Source: an uncultured Megasphaera sp. (GTDB lineage Bacteria > Bacillota > Negativicutes > Veillonellales > Megasphaeraceae). From it: a stretch of 64,000 nt of DNA. The stretch is from assembly GCA_934193515.1 (NCBI GenBank), contig CAKPVJ010000005.1:1-64000 (forward strand), given 5' to 3'. Shown in pieces: positions 38,603-47,592 of this stretch. Every line of letters begins with the position of its first letter. Position 1 is the stretch's first letter. The notes under the pieces are model-generated. The model ran no database searches, was not told the origin of the DNA, and saw only the letters and a list, made by a program, of their open reading frames with translations. Both the position numbers and the translations under genes were made by a program.

Positions 38603-40262
38603 TTAAAACATTTTATATACTTGCAGCCAAAGTCGGCCGTTGTGATTATCCGGTTCTGTCCGGTCGTCGCGGGCATGAATTTTCCAAGCATAGTCGAGCT
38701 GGATATTCCAGTCGTCGGGCTTTTGGTAGCGAAGACCGACGCCCCAGCCGGACAAATGCTCCCATGCCGGATTACTGCTGCGCAGTTTGGCACCGGCTGT
38801 ATCGATAAATACGGCTGCTTCCAGATTTTTGATGCCCGTCTGCCGACGGATTTCACCGCTGACCAAATAGCCTGCGTCGCCGTAACCGTCACTGGCTCCA
38901 TAGGCACGTACGCCGTTCATACCGCCCAGATAAAATTGTTCACTGCCGTCGAGCGAACGGTTGGCCAGCTGGCCGCTGGCGTTGATGCGGTAATTCCAAG
39001 GGCCGTCATACCATACGGTAAGCAAATCCCCTGTCAGTTTGTGATACGTCCCGTCATAATTCGTCGCACTGCCCATATGGTCGTCTGTATGCATCCGGCC
39101 GAGCCAATAGATTACGTCATACTGGGTAAACTGGTTGGGATAGTATTGGCTGCCGCTTACCCCAATATGCCAAACGTTGCTGGTCTTATCTGTCACGATT
39201 TCCGGTTCGGAAAGAATATTCAGATGCTGTCTGTCCCGAATACTACGATGGTCATATCCGTACAACAGGGTCAATCTGTTCATTCGATCGCGATACAGCG
39301 GCGTCAAGCCGTACCAGCTGATGCCCCGAGACTGTCCCAGCGAATCATAGAGGTTATTGGTATGCAGTTCGTAGCTGGACTGGCTCCAGCCAATGCCCCA
39401 GCGCGTACCATCACAGCCTACGGGCAGTTCATACCGCATACTGTAGTTTTTGACATCGTGATTGGTCAGCATACCGCTCAGTATAATTTTGTCGCCCATA
39501 TGGGCCGGATTGTTGATTTCTGTATGAAATCCATAACGGTATTTACCGGAATAATAGCCGCCGCCGTTATCGAAGAATACATAGTTATTCCATACAGGCC
39601 GCCGCAGGACTTCAACGCTCAGTTTGGTCGTACCGCTTTGCGTGCCCGGCGCCAAGACAGCCCGTGCCGTCACAGCCGGTAAATCATTCAAATTGTTCAT
39701 CGCCAGTTCCAGCGGCTTGTCTTTGATGGTTTCGCCGACTTCCAAGTTGTGGATATATCGCTGGAGTACGCTGTCTTTGACATCAGACTCGTTTTTGGTC
39801 AAGGTAATGGTGTCGTATTTCGCTGTATAGACATGGATTTTCAGCACGCCGTTTTCTACTTCCTGCGGCGGCACGACGGCTTGCGGCACCGTATAGCCCT
39901 GCGTGCGGTAGTATTCCGTCACTTTGGCCGTCAATGCAGACAATTCTTCGACTGAAATGCTGCGGTGGCTGTACGAATCCAAAATATGCTGCAGTGTTCC
40001 GTCGCTGTCTGCCGCATCAGGGGGTGGTACTATCTATGATAATTTTCTGTACATAAAATGTCGGATGTTCTGCCGTCCCGGTATTGCCCAATTTACTGTC
40101 ATCGATGCCCTGCATATCCAACGTTTTTTCCTGCTGGCCCGTCCGCTGATACGGATGCACCGTTACGGCTTCTTTATCAAACGTAGGAATCGGCGACGAT
40201 GCCATGGCGGCACTGCTGCACAGCATCATGGCACACCAAGCTGCAGCAATTTTATAATTCAT
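38603..40262 (-). CDS. Two-partner secretion transporter (TpsB, FhaC/ShlB family), frameshifted
   Basis: About 552 residues if one base is ignored. ATG at 40262 (after GGGGGAAG) begins a signal peptide (MNYKIAAAWCAMMLCSSAAMA) and a proline-rich plug helix region, then POTRA1 (FYVQKIIIDSTTP) and a stop. The other frame resumes as DAADSDGTLQHILDSY and continues through POTRA1/2 (EELSALTAKVTEYYRTQGY; NGVLKIHVY) and the 16-strand barrel with YLGGMNGVRAYG, the conserved VRGY-type loop motif, and ends in phenylalanine. The break is in a run of five G (plus strand, 40020-40024); four G would keep one frame. The Omp85-type channel would secrete the adhesin encoded next. Single promoter upstream at 40384-40411. 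Confidence 0.82.
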
Positions 40263-40383
40263 TACTTCTTCCCCCTTATATAAAACAATACATCTGCCGT
40301 ACCGTTTCATACTATTAGGCTGTATCTGCATAAAATACTTCCTATATACTATCGCAAAATATCTGTCATTTTTATAATTACAT

Positions 40384-40411
40384 TTTATATCTCTACTAAA
40401 ACAAAAGTCAA
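40384..40411 (-). promoter_or_regulatory. Promoter of tpsB-tpsA
   Basis: Minus-strand TTGACT (40406-40411) and TATAAA (40384-40389), spacer 16, about 120 bases before the tpsB ATG. The rest of 40412-40642 contains no gene that I can support. Confidence 0.6.
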
Positions 40412-40642
40412 TATTTATACTGATTTCATATATTTTACTTATCGTATTGCCAACGGTAATACTGCATACGGCTACATGCTAAAACATACACAAACTACCA
40501 GTTCCATGCATCCTAGATATAAAAACAAGGGGCTGGCTAACACTTTTTCCTATGATATACAATACTCCTCCGTTAACGTTTTTAGTTTGAAGGAAATAAA
40601 TGGTAATGCTATACACTATGTACGTAAAACGGGTATACCAAA

Positions 40643-40690
40643 AGGACTGCAACAAAATGAGCTAAAAATGCTCATTTTGTTACAGTCCCC
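40643..40690 (-). terminator. Conserved stem-loop, copy 3 (3' of purH)
   Basis: Minus strand GGGGACTGTAACAAAATGAG, loop ATTTTTAG, complementary arm and CCTTTT, 15 bases after the AICAR transformylase stop. Best-paired member of the family also found at 32-76 and 10870-10918. Confidence 0.8.
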
Positions 40691-40704
40691 TATTGAATTT
40701 GGTT

Positions 40705-41880
40705 TTAGTGGTGGAACAAGCGAAGACCCGTCATGGCCATAGCAATGTTGTATTTGTCGCATGTTTCTATGACGTTGTCATCGCGGATAGAGCCGCCGGC
40801 TTGGGCGATGTAATCGACGCCGCTGCGGTGAGCCCGTTCAATGTTGTCGCCAAAGGGGAAGAAGGCATCGCTGCCAAGAGCTACGCCGTGCAATTGGGCA
40901 ATCCAAGCTTTCTTTTCTGCTTTCGTAAGGGGTTCCGGCTTTTCGGTAAACAAATCCTGCCATACGCCGTCTGCCAACACGTCTTCGTAATCATCAGAAA
41001 TATAGACGTCAATGGCGTTGTCGCGATTGGGGCGGCGAACGTCATCGCGGAAAGGCAGAGCCAATACTTTCGGATTTTGACGAAGCCACCAAATATCCGC
41101 TTTATTACCGGCAAGTCGCGTGCAGTGTACGCGAGACTGCTGGCCTGCGCCGACGCCGATGGTCATGCCGTCTTTGACGTAGCATACGGAGTTGGACTGT
41201 GTATATTTGAGCGTAATCATAGCAATCAGCAAATCTCGCTGTGCCGCTTCCGGAATGTCTTTGTTTTGAGTCGGACGGTTTTGGAACAAGTCCGTCGTGA
41301 TTTTGGCGTTGTTGCGTTCCTGTTCAAAAGTAACGCCGAATACTTCTTTGGATTCAACAGGAGCCGGTACATAGTCCGGGTTGATCTTCAAGACGCAGTA
41401 CTTGCCTTTTTTCTTGGTTTTAAGGATAGCCAAGGCTTCTTCGGTATATCCCGGCGCAATGACGCCGTCAGATACTTCCCGCTTGAGCAGGGTAGCTGTT
41501 TCTACGTCGCAGACATCCGACAAGGCCACGAAGTCGCCATAGGAACTCATACGGTCTGCGCCGCGGGCACATGCATACGCTGCTGCCAAGGGAGAAAGCT
41601 GTAAGTCATCTACATAATAAATTTTCTTCAGGGTATCACTCATGTCCGTTGCAACGGCGGCACCAGCCGGGCTGACATGTTTAAACGAGGCAGCTGCCGG
41701 AAGGCCTGTCGCTTCTTTCAATTCTTTGACGAGCTGATAGCTGTTGAAGGCATCCAGCAAATTAATATAGCCGGGACGGCCGTTCATGACGTCAAAGGGA
41801 AGGTCACTGCCGTTTTTCATATACACTCTTGCTGATGATTGGTTAGGATTGCAGCCATATTTCAATTGCAATTCTTTCAT
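40705..41880 (-). CDS. purH: AICAR transformylase, stand-alone (PurH C-terminal domain)
   Basis: 391 residues carrying only the formyltransferase half of bifunctional PurH, which converts AICAR and 10-formyl-THF to FAICAR in purine synthesis. LKYGCNPNQ, the SFKHVSPAGAAVA motif with the catalytic Lys-His, and IAQAGGSIRDDNVI near the end are intact. The N-terminal IMP cyclohydrolase half is absent and there is no upstream remnant, so cyclisation of FAICAR must be done elsewhere in the genome. Transcription is controlled by a ZTP riboswitch whose ligand is the substrate of this enzyme (ZMP). AGGAGG lies nine bases before the ATG. Confidence 0.92.
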   Translation of the reverse strand: MKELQLKYGCNPNQSSARVYMKNGSDLPFDVMNGRPGYINLLDAFNSYQLVKELKEATGLPAAASFKHVSPAGAAVATDMSDTLKKIYYVDDLQLSPLAAAYACARGADRMSSYGDFVALSDVCDVETATLLKREVSDGVIAPGYTEEALAILKTKKKGKYCVLKINPDYVPAPVESKEVFGVTFEQERNNAKITTDLFQNRPTQNKDIPEAAQRDLLIAMITLKYTQSNSVCYVKDGMTIGVGAGQQSRVHCTRLAGNKADIWWLRQNPKVLALPFRDDVRRPNRDNAIDVYISDDYEDVLADGVWQDLFTEKPEPLTKAEKKAWIAQLHGVALGSDAFFPFGDNIERAHRSGVDYIAQAGGSIRDDNVIETCDKYNIAMAMTGLRLFHH

Positions 41881-41933
41881 GCTCCATTACCTCCTGAAAT
41901 AAAAACTATGTATTTGTTTGTAAAATAAAAATA

Positions 41934-41967
41934 CCGACACTTCTGGAACTTTCGCCCAGACGGTCGG
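41934..41967 (-). terminator. Riboswitch-controlled terminator of purH
   Basis: Minus-strand CCGAC-cg-TCTGG pairs with CCAGA-agt-GTCGG, then TATTTTTATTTT. The 5' arm is also the 3' strand of the ZTP aptamer, so ligand binding and terminator formation exclude each other. Confidence 0.75.
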
Positions 41968-42014
41968 CTTACGCGTACCATGCTCCCTGTGGTTATCCAC
42001 TTCCGTCAGTTACA
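41950..42014 (-). ncRNA. ZTP (pfl) riboswitch aptamer
   Basis: Minus-strand sequence has the conserved parts of the class: ACTGACGG, a GTGG-ATAA-CCAC hairpin, CAGGGAGC, and the 3' element GCCGACCGTCTGGGC. It lies between the purH promoter (42027-42056) and gene. The class senses the alarmone ZMP/ZTP, which builds up when 10-formyl-THF is short, and turns on purine and folate genes; that fits the AICAR transformylase downstream. Confidence 0.85.
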
Positions 42015-42026
42015 TGATCTAGTTGT

Positions 42027-42056
42027 ATTATACAAGGTGGCCGCTGTATTTGTCAA
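42027..42056 (-). promoter_or_regulatory. Promoter of purH
   Basis: Minus-strand TTGACA (42051-42056) and TATAAT (42027-42032), spacer 18; start site expected just before the ZTP aptamer. Confidence 0.8.
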
Positions 42057-42202
42057 TGCCGCACCCGTACAAACGAGATGTCATATCAAAGGATAGGTCA
42101 GCATACATTCTCCCGTTTCTTTACAAGTTTGATACCGCCAGTACTGCCAGGATACGCGAAACACCGCATGCTAAGAGTACGTGCTTCCTGCAGCAGCTCT
42201 CT

Positions 42203-43027
42203 TTAGCGAGGTATGACGGCGCGCACGGTAATGCGAAGAATTTCTACAGACATACCCGTCGTATATTCGAGTTCCTGCTGCAGTGCCTGTTTGATGCGGC
42301 GCATGACTGTTTTGATGTTTTCGCCGTAATATACGGTAACGGACAAAATGACCGCTAATCCTCTGTCCGTATGATAATTTTTTTCGATTTTCAGGCGATT
42401 GACCTTGGCAAGACCGTCTACCTGCCGCAGCGTATGCTGCACCAAATGGTCCAGACTGGTATTGGAAAAGATGAGTTTGCCGTAATAGCTGAAAATGGGA
42501 CGCACGACGGAATGCTCAAAATCCGGCGTTTTTTTATCACTCCGGCCCGTCAAAAGTGAGCGAATCGGGTTAAGCAAATAGCCGCGAAAATGAGGTTTGA
42601 GCTCCATCGTCGGCACGGGTATAATATGCTTGCCTTCTTTGAGGCGAATACTCTGAGCCTTGGCAATTTCTTCCGGACAGGATACGTCTTCAATATGAAT
42701 ATACGAAGATGCTGGCGGCAAGTCCAAGGCTTCACAGATGCGATGTATCATATGCTGGGACGTGCCTAAAATGAGCAATTTGTCAGGCTGAATATCCGCC
42801 AAGGCTTTTTGGACAGTCTGTGCATGTACCGGGTCAAAAAACACGGCACAGCGAACGGCCCGCATCTTGTTGGTTTCTTCTTTGGCAGAGCGGCCGGCAA
42901 CAATACGGTTTTGATATATCAGCAAGCCGTCATCAATGATACAGGAAATATGATGGTCATATGCTACTACCAGCGCATGATGGCTTTTGCCGGTACCGCT
43001 GGCTCCAATAAATCCAATCACCTGCAT
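42203..43027 (-). CDS. P-loop ATP-binding protein with Asp23/Gls24-like C-terminus
   Basis: 274 residues. The N-terminus is a nucleotide-binding domain with Walker A GASGTGKS at residues 8-15 and later LLILGTSQHMI. The C-terminal ~80 residues (RGLAVILSVTVYYGEN, then a helix and GMSVEILRITVRAVI) resemble Asp23/Gls24 envelope-stress proteins. Such fusions occur in Firmicutes without a tested role. Start at ATG 43027 with AGGTGAG five bases upstream; a GTG at 43036 is the alternative and would abut the PHP stop. Last gene of pepA-PHP-this operon. Confidence 0.65.
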   Translation of the reverse strand: MQVIGFIGASGTGKSHHALVVAYDHHISCIIDDGLLIYQNRIVAGRSAKEETNKMRAVRCAVFFDPVHAQTVQKALADIQPDKLLILGTSQHMIHRICEALDLPPASSYIHIEDVSCPEEIAKAQSIRLKEGKHIIPVPTMELKPHFRGYLLNPIRSLLTGRSDKKTPDFEHSVVRPIFSYYGKLIFSNTSLDHLVQHTLRQVDGLAKVNRLKIEKNYHTDRGLAVILSVTVYYGENIKTVMRRIKQALQQELEYTTGMSVEILRITVRAVIPR

Positions 43028-43036
43028 AACTCTCAC

Positions 43037-43843
43037 CTATCTTTTAGAATACGTTATGATACGTTCTACATCGTTGCTGTTGACAACATACAGCCCTACT
43101 TGTTCGGGAAATCTGCCTTTTACGCCGTGAAAATCCGAACCGCCGCTGACATACCAATGACGCGTTTGAGCTATATGCAGGTATGCCGGCCACTGGTCTT
43201 TGTTTTGCGGATGATATACTTCGATACCATCAAAGGGACGCTGCAAAACAGCGGAAAGACCGTTGGCAATCAGCCCCGGGTGTGCCAGTACTGCCAAGCC
43301 GCCGGCCTGATGAATAATTTCTATGCATTCTTCTATAGTCTTGCGCTGATACGGTACATAGGCTGGGCCGCCGCGATAGAGCAGTTTTTCAAAGACATCT
43401 GCAACGGTCGGAAAATAGCCTTTCTGCACCAGCATGCGGGCAATATGGGGACGGCCGACCGTACCGCCTTTGGCAAAGACCGCTTCGATGGCAGCTTCGT
43501 CCATGTCATAGCCAAGCCGCTTGCACTGTGCAACGATTTCCATGGCCCGCAGCTGCCGCCGCTTCTTAAACTGCGTGCAGTATTCCTGCAAGACTGTATG
43601 CTGGGTCTGAATATAGTATCCCAAAATATGGACATCTTCGCCTTCATATTCTGAGCTCATTTCAATAGCCGGAATCACGCGCACGCCTGGAGCAAAAACA
43701 TGCCCTTCTGTATACGCGGCAACCGTGTCATGGTCAGAAATTGCCATGACCTGAATGTTGGCTTTGACGGCCATCGCCGTCAGTTCTTCTGGAGAATATA
43801 CGCCGTCAGAACAGTTGGTATGCATGTGTAAATCTACCTTCAC
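43037..43843 (-). CDS. PHP-domain phosphoesterase (RNase AM/YciV-like)
   Basis: 268 residues. Metal-binding PHP motifs: DLHMHTNCSDG, ISDHDT, IPAIEMSSEYEGEDVHILGY, the central GRPHIARMLV, LAHPG and SGGSDFHG. The family includes the 3',5'-nucleotide bisphosphate phosphatase / 5'-3' exoribonuclease RNase AM (formerly TrpH/YciV). GTG start overlapping the pepA stop as GTGA, with GGGAGG upstream, so it is coupled to pepA. Confidence 0.85.
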   Translation of the reverse strand: MKVDLHMHTNCSDGVYSPEELTAMAVKANIQVMAISDHDTVAAYTEGHVFAPGVRVIPAIEMSSEYEGEDVHILGYYIQTQHTVLQEYCTQFKKRRQLRAMEIVAQCKRLGYDMDEAAIEAVFAKGGTVGRPHIARMLVQKGYFPTVADVFEKLLYRGGPAYVPYQRKTIEECIEIIHQAGGLAVLAHPGLIANGLSAVLQRPFDGIEVYHPQNKDQWPAYLHIAQTRHWYVSGGSDFHGVKGRFPEQVGLYVVNSNDVERIITYSKR

Positions 43844-45291
43844 TGCAAACCTCCCTGGAGCAATTTCAAAATCGATTTGATGCCTACACCAGTCGCTCCT
43901 ATGTAGCCGGTTTCATCTTTCTTTTCACAAAATGCCGTGCCGGCAATATCCAAATGAATCCAGGGAACAGACGGTTTGACAAACTGTTTAATAAACAATC
44001 CGGCTGTAATGGCACCGCCGTCACGGCCGCCTGTGTTTTTCATATCGGCAATCGAGCTTTTGAGGAGTTCTTCATACTCTCTGTCTGCCGGCAGCTGCCA
44101 GATTTTTTCATGGACCTGAGTAGAAATATCGAAGAACTGATTCATCCATTCTTGGTCGTTGCCAATCATGCCGGACCGCACCGTTCCCAGCGCCGTCACG
44201 CAGGCTCCCGTCAGCGTTGCCAAATCAATCAGGCGGGTAGCTCCTTTTTCCTGCGCATACGTGACAGCATCTGCCAAAATGAGCCGACCTTCTGCATCTG
44301 TGTTTTTTACTTCCACGGTTTTGCCGCCGTACATAGTCAAAATATCATCGACATGATATGACATACTGGAAGGAATATTTTCTACCAAAGGCAGAACGGC
44401 CAACACATTGACCGGATATTTGAGCAGCATCAGCGCACGAATCACACCGACGGCTGCCGCTGCGCCTGCCATGTCATCTTTCATAAATTCCTGCCCGTCA
44501 TGGCTCTTGATGGACAAGCCGCCGCTGTCATATGTCACACCCTTGCCGACAATGCCTAGGACTTCTTTGCTGTCCGGGTCGCCTTGGTAAGCAATCGTCA
44601 CGAGCTGCGGCGGGTTCATGCTGCCTTTACCGACAGCGATAATGCCTCCCATTTTTTTCTTTTCAATAGCCCATTTATTCAGTGACTCAATCAAGATATT
44701 GTCGCCTTTGATAGTCGCCGTAATAATATCGGTAAATTTCCGCGGCGTCAATTCATTCGGCGGCATATTAATCAAATCACGAGCCATATAGATGCCTTCA
44801 TATACAGCCGAATAGACGTAGCATTTGGTATTAAATTCTTTAATCTTGACATTGGAGGTAATCAAATTAATATTGCGAATCGTCTGAGATTTACTATGAT
44901 TTTTATAATGCGTAAATTCATAATTGCGATACAGCAAGCCGTCAATCAAGGCGTCCAAATCCATTTCCAGCGTATCTATCAAGACAGCCAGTTCCGCTAC
45001 GCCTTCCTTCATAGCGGCGGCCATGAGCCGTTTGGCCATGAGAAAATCTTCCTGCAGCGAGTAACGAATCGGTTTGTCATCCAGGCCGATAAGAAAATAC
45101 GTTTTGAGACGTCCTTCAGAAATACAATGCAGTACATGAAGGGATGTATAATGCAGCACTTGAATATGTTTTTCCGCATATGCCTGAATCAAGGCTCCAT
45201 CCTCTTTGGGAATGCGCGACAACGCAAGCATCCGTTTATCCACGCCGACAGCGATGGCATCCATGCTGCCGTTACTGTTGCAAGTAATCAT
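43840..45291 (-). CDS. pepA: Leucyl aminopeptidase (M17)
   Basis: 483 residues. Two-zinc exopeptidase removing N-terminal residues; the N-terminal ~160 residues form the hexamer domain. Active-site motifs of the C-terminal domain: GKGVTYDSGGLSIK (metal Lys and Asp), MKDDMAGAA, NTDAEGRLILADA (family signature with catalytic Arg) and LATLTGA. AGAGGAGAG precedes the ATG. First gene of the operon, with its own promoter. Confidence 0.93.
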   Translation of the reverse strand: MITCNSNGSMDAIAVGVDKRMLALSRIPKEDGALIQAYAEKHIQVLHYTSLHVLHCISEGRLKTYFLIGLDDKPIRYSLQEDFLMAKRLMAAAMKEGVAELAVLIDTLEMDLDALIDGLLYRNYEFTHYKNHSKSQTIRNINLITSNVKIKEFNTKCYVYSAVYEGIYMARDLINMPPNELTPRKFTDIITATIKGDNILIESLNKWAIEKKKMGGIIAVGKGSMNPPQLVTIAYQGDPDSKEVLGIVGKGVTYDSGGLSIKSHDGQEFMKDDMAGAAAAVGVIRALMLLKYPVNVLAVLPLVENIPSSMSYHVDDILTMYGGKTVEVKNTDAEGRLILADAVTYAQEKGATRLIDLATLTGACVTALGTVRSGMIGNDQEWMNQFFDISTQVHEKIWQLPADREYEELLKSSIADMKNTGGRDGGAITAGLFIKQFVKPSVPWIHLDIAGTAFCEKKDETGYIGATGVGIKSILKLLQGGLQ

Positions 45292-45361
45292 ACTAAATCT
45301 CTCCTCTATGCGGGCCTAGACCCGATACTACAATACGTCATATCTTTTTCATACTATTCTA

Positions 45362-45391
45362 ATTATACCGTTCCTTTATACGTAAAATCAA
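45362..45391 (-). promoter_or_regulatory. Promoter of pepA operon
   Basis: Minus-strand TTGATT (45386-45391) and TATAAT (45362-45367), spacer 18; leader about 65 nt. Confidence 0.65.
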
Positions 45392-45528
45392 GAAAAAAGA
45401 GTATCGCATGACGTGTTTCGTCATGATGCATCATCCCGTTTCGTCCAATAGTCTTCGTGGTATGCTAAGAGTAAAAAGAAACTATGTTTGTTTAATGACA
45501 ATGCTCCGACAAACAATACACGGCAAAC

Positions 45529-45572
45529 AAAAAAGAACTATCTACTTTACCCAAACCGGTAACGGTAAATAG
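45529..45572 (-). terminator. Terminator of tRNA-Lys gene
   Basis: Minus-strand AAGAACTATTTACC pairs with GGTAAA..TAGTTCTT (small bulge), followed by TTTTTT; 17 bases after the tRNA CCA end. Confidence 0.85.
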
Positions 45573-45589
45573 TTCTTTTTTAGATGTTA

Positions 45590-45665
45590 TGGTGGACCAT
45601 CAGGGGTTCGAACCCTGGACACCCTGATTAAGAGTCAGGTGCTCTACCAGCTGAGCTAATGGTCC
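45590..45665 (-). tRNA. tRNA-Lys (CTT anticodon)
   Basis: 76 nt with encoded CCA. Acceptor arms GGACCAT/ATGGTCC, D-arm TAGCTCAGCTGGTAGAGC, anticodon stem CCTGA/TCAGG with loop CTCTTAA (anticodon CTT) and T-arm GGGTTCGAACCCC. Stands alone with its own promoter and terminator. Confidence 0.96.
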
Positions 45666-45698
45666 ATATATATGTGCTTGTTTCAAAGCACATAATGT

Positions 45699-45727
45699 AT
45701 AATACACTACTTTGTGATAAAATGCAA
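45699..45727 (-). promoter_or_regulatory. Promoter of tRNA-Lys
   Basis: Minus-strand TTGCAT (45722-45727) and TATTAT (45699-45704), spacer 17. Confidence 0.65.
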
Positions 45728-45797
45728 GTATTTTTTTATTTTTTAGAAGAAGAGGAGCTGTGGCGCTCCCCTTTTTCTAACATGTATAGATACTCTG

Positions 45798-46184
45798 TTA
45801 TTTGCCGCAGTATGCAACAACTTCCACTTCAACCAATGCACCCAATGGCAGCTGGCCGATTTCTACGCAGGAACGAGCCGGCAATGTTTTCTGGAAATAT
45901 TTGCCGTATACACCGTTCACGGTACCGAAGAAGTTGATGTTTGTCAAATATACTGTCGTTTTGACAACATTATCATACGTAAGGCCAGCTGCTTCCAAAA
46001 TAGCGCCTACGTTTTTCATGCACTGTTCAGCCTGTGCTTCTACACCGCCGCCAACCAGTTTGCCTTTTTCCGGGTTAATCGCAATCTGACCGGATGCAAA
46101 GAGAAAATCTCCTGCTTTGATTGCCTGGGAATATGGGCCTACTGCACCAGGTGCTTTGTCTGTTTTAATGATTTCTACTGCCAT
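45798..46184 (-). CDS. ridA: RidA family enamine/imine deaminase
   Basis: 128 residues. Hydrolyses reactive enamines and imines such as 2-aminoacrylate and 2-aminocrotonate released by PLP enzymes. PGAVGPYSQAIKAG at the start, FASGQIAINPE, and the signature ARSCVEIGQLPLGALVEVE with the conserved catalytic Arg and Glu. It lies on the same strand 112 bases downstream of ilvA, whose product it detoxifies. AAAGGAG precedes the ATG, and a TATAAT is present upstream, so it may have its own promoter. Confidence 0.95.
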   Translation of the reverse strand: MAVEIIKTDKAPGAVGPYSQAIKAGDFLFASGQIAINPEKGKLVGGGVEAQAEQCMKNVGAILEAAGLTYDNVVKTTVYLTNINFFGTVNGVYGKYFQKTLPARSCVEIGQLPLGALVEVEVVAYCGK

Positions 46185-46296
46185 AATCTAACCACTCCTT
46201 TACAAGTAATCATTTGTATCATTCAAATGGTATATTTATTATAACGCAGTTTATCTGTGTTGACGATACCTTGCGTTACAAGCCATGATGAATATT

Positions 46297-47517
46297 CTAT
46301 TTCAGCGTTACATGATATTGATGGTCTTTTAAGGTTTCCATTAAATGTTCAACGTGTTTTTCATTGGCTGTTTCCAATTCAAAGGATACGGCCGTATAGC
46401 CCATGCTGATGCCATGCTGGCTGCGTTCATGCGTAATGGAAAGAACGTTGGCATTGGAGTCAGCAATCAGCGTCAATAATTTGACCAATTCTCCCGGCTG
46501 ATCCGGAATGACTGTTTCAAAGAAGACTTTACGCCACGAACGCAGCAGGCCGCTGTTGATGACGCGGGTCATGTTGTTGACGTCAATGTTGCCGCCGCTG
46601 ACCAGCGCTGCGACTTTTTTGTTGCGAATACCAGAAATCTTGCCGTTCATGAGAGCTGCGACCGGTACAGCACCTGCCCCTTCGGATACGGTTTTAACGC
46701 GTTCCAAAAGCAGCAAAATAGCGCCTGCAATTTCCGTTTCATCGACGGTGACAATGTCATCAACATATTTCTTACAGATTTCATAGGTCAAGTCGCCCGG
46801 TGTTTTAACGGTAATACCGTCTGCCAAGCTGGCTTTGCCATTGACAGTCAAAATCTTTCCTTGTTCAATCGATTGTTTCATCGACGGCATGTTGGCTGCC
46901 TGTACACCAATGACTTTTATCTTCGGATTGACGTTTTTAGCAGCTACTGCCAGCCCGGAAATGAGGCCGCCGCCGCCAATCGGTGCGACGATGACATCGA
47001 CATCTGCCAGCTGTTCTATAATTTCCAAGGCAATCGTGCCTTGTCCGGCGATGACAAGCGGGTCGTTAAAAGGATGGACAAAGGTGTAGCCGTGTTCTTT
47101 CGTCAGTTCTACAGCTTTGGCTGCGGCTTCATCGAAGAAATCGCCGTACAAAACGACATTGGCTCCATAACCGCGTGTGGCTGTGACTTTGGCCAACGGT
47201 GCGTGTTTTGGCATACAAATCGTCGATTGACAGCCATAGACGCTAGCCGCCAAGGCGACGCCCTGGGCATGGTTGCCGGCAGAGGCTGCAATAACCCCTT
47301 TTTCCCGTTCTTCCGGTGTCAGAGATGCGACTTTGTTGTAGGCGCCTCTCAGCTTGAAAGAACCTGTACGCTGTAAGTTTTCCAATTTGAGCCATACATC
47401 GCAGCCTGCCAATTCGCTTACCGAATTGGTGTATGACAGCCCTGTCATCTGGGCGACGCCTTTCAGCCGCTGCTGTGCTTCCCGTACCATTTGCAATGTT
47501 ACTTTTTCTTCACTCAT
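46297..47517 (-). CDS. ilvA: Threonine ammonia-lyase, copy 1
   Basis: 406 residues. PLP enzyme that deaminates threonine to 2-oxobutyrate (isoleucine synthesis or threonine fermentation). The PLP lysine is in GSFKLRGAYNK; the phosphate loop is GGGGLISG. One C-terminal ACT-like domain (about 325-406) fits the short IlvA/TdcB form with regulatory domain. Start at the ATG at 47517 after AAGGGGGAA; an upstream ATG at 47592 lies within the promoter. Copy 2 at 49601-50821 differs at only about 24 residues, mainly at the two ends, so the pair is recent or kept alike by gene conversion. Confidence 0.93.
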   Translation of the reverse strand: MSEEKVTLQMVREAQQRLKGVAQMTGLSYTNSVSELAGCDVWLKLENLQRTGSFKLRGAYNKVASLTPEEREKGVIAASAGNHAQGVALAASVYGCQSTICMPKHAPLAKVTATRGYGANVVLYGDFFDEAAAKAVELTKEHGYTFVHPFNDPLVIAGQGTIALEIIEQLADVDVIVAPIGGGGLISGLAVAAKNVNPKIKVIGVQAANMPSMKQSIEQGKILTVNGKASLADGITVKTPGDLTYEICKKYVDDIVTVDETEIAGAILLLLERVKTVSEGAGAVPVAALMNGKISGIRNKKVAALVSGGNIDVNNMTRVINSGLLRSWRKVFFETVIPDQPGELVKLLTLIADSNANVLSITHERSQHGISMGYTAVSFELETANEKHVEHLMETLKDHQYHVTLK

Positions 47518-47563
47518 ACCGTATTCCCCCTTGTTATACATTATATTTCTATATGTTGTTTTT

Positions 47564-47592
47564 ACTATACCTCTTTCAATGTCCACTGTCAA
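47564..47592 (-). promoter_or_regulatory. Promoter of ilvA copy 1
   Basis: Minus-strand TTGACA (47587-47592) and TATAGT (47564-47569), spacer 17. The block is also present at ilvA copy 2 (50925-50953), so the duplication includes the promoter. Confidence 0.8.

Noticed and set aside
40476..40742. 88-codon plus-strand frame between tpsB and purH
   Set aside because: It runs through the conserved stem-loop and the end of purH, has no ribosome-binding site and no protein-like composition.
45408..45426. Palindrome CATGACG..CGTCATG upstream of pepA as an operator
   Set aside because: It lies 17 bases upstream of the -35 box and no second copy at a related promoter was seen; could be chance.
45740..45785. 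Terminator directly after ridA
   Set aside because: A GGAGC/GCTCC hairpin exists but on the minus strand it is followed by A-rich rather than T-rich sequence.
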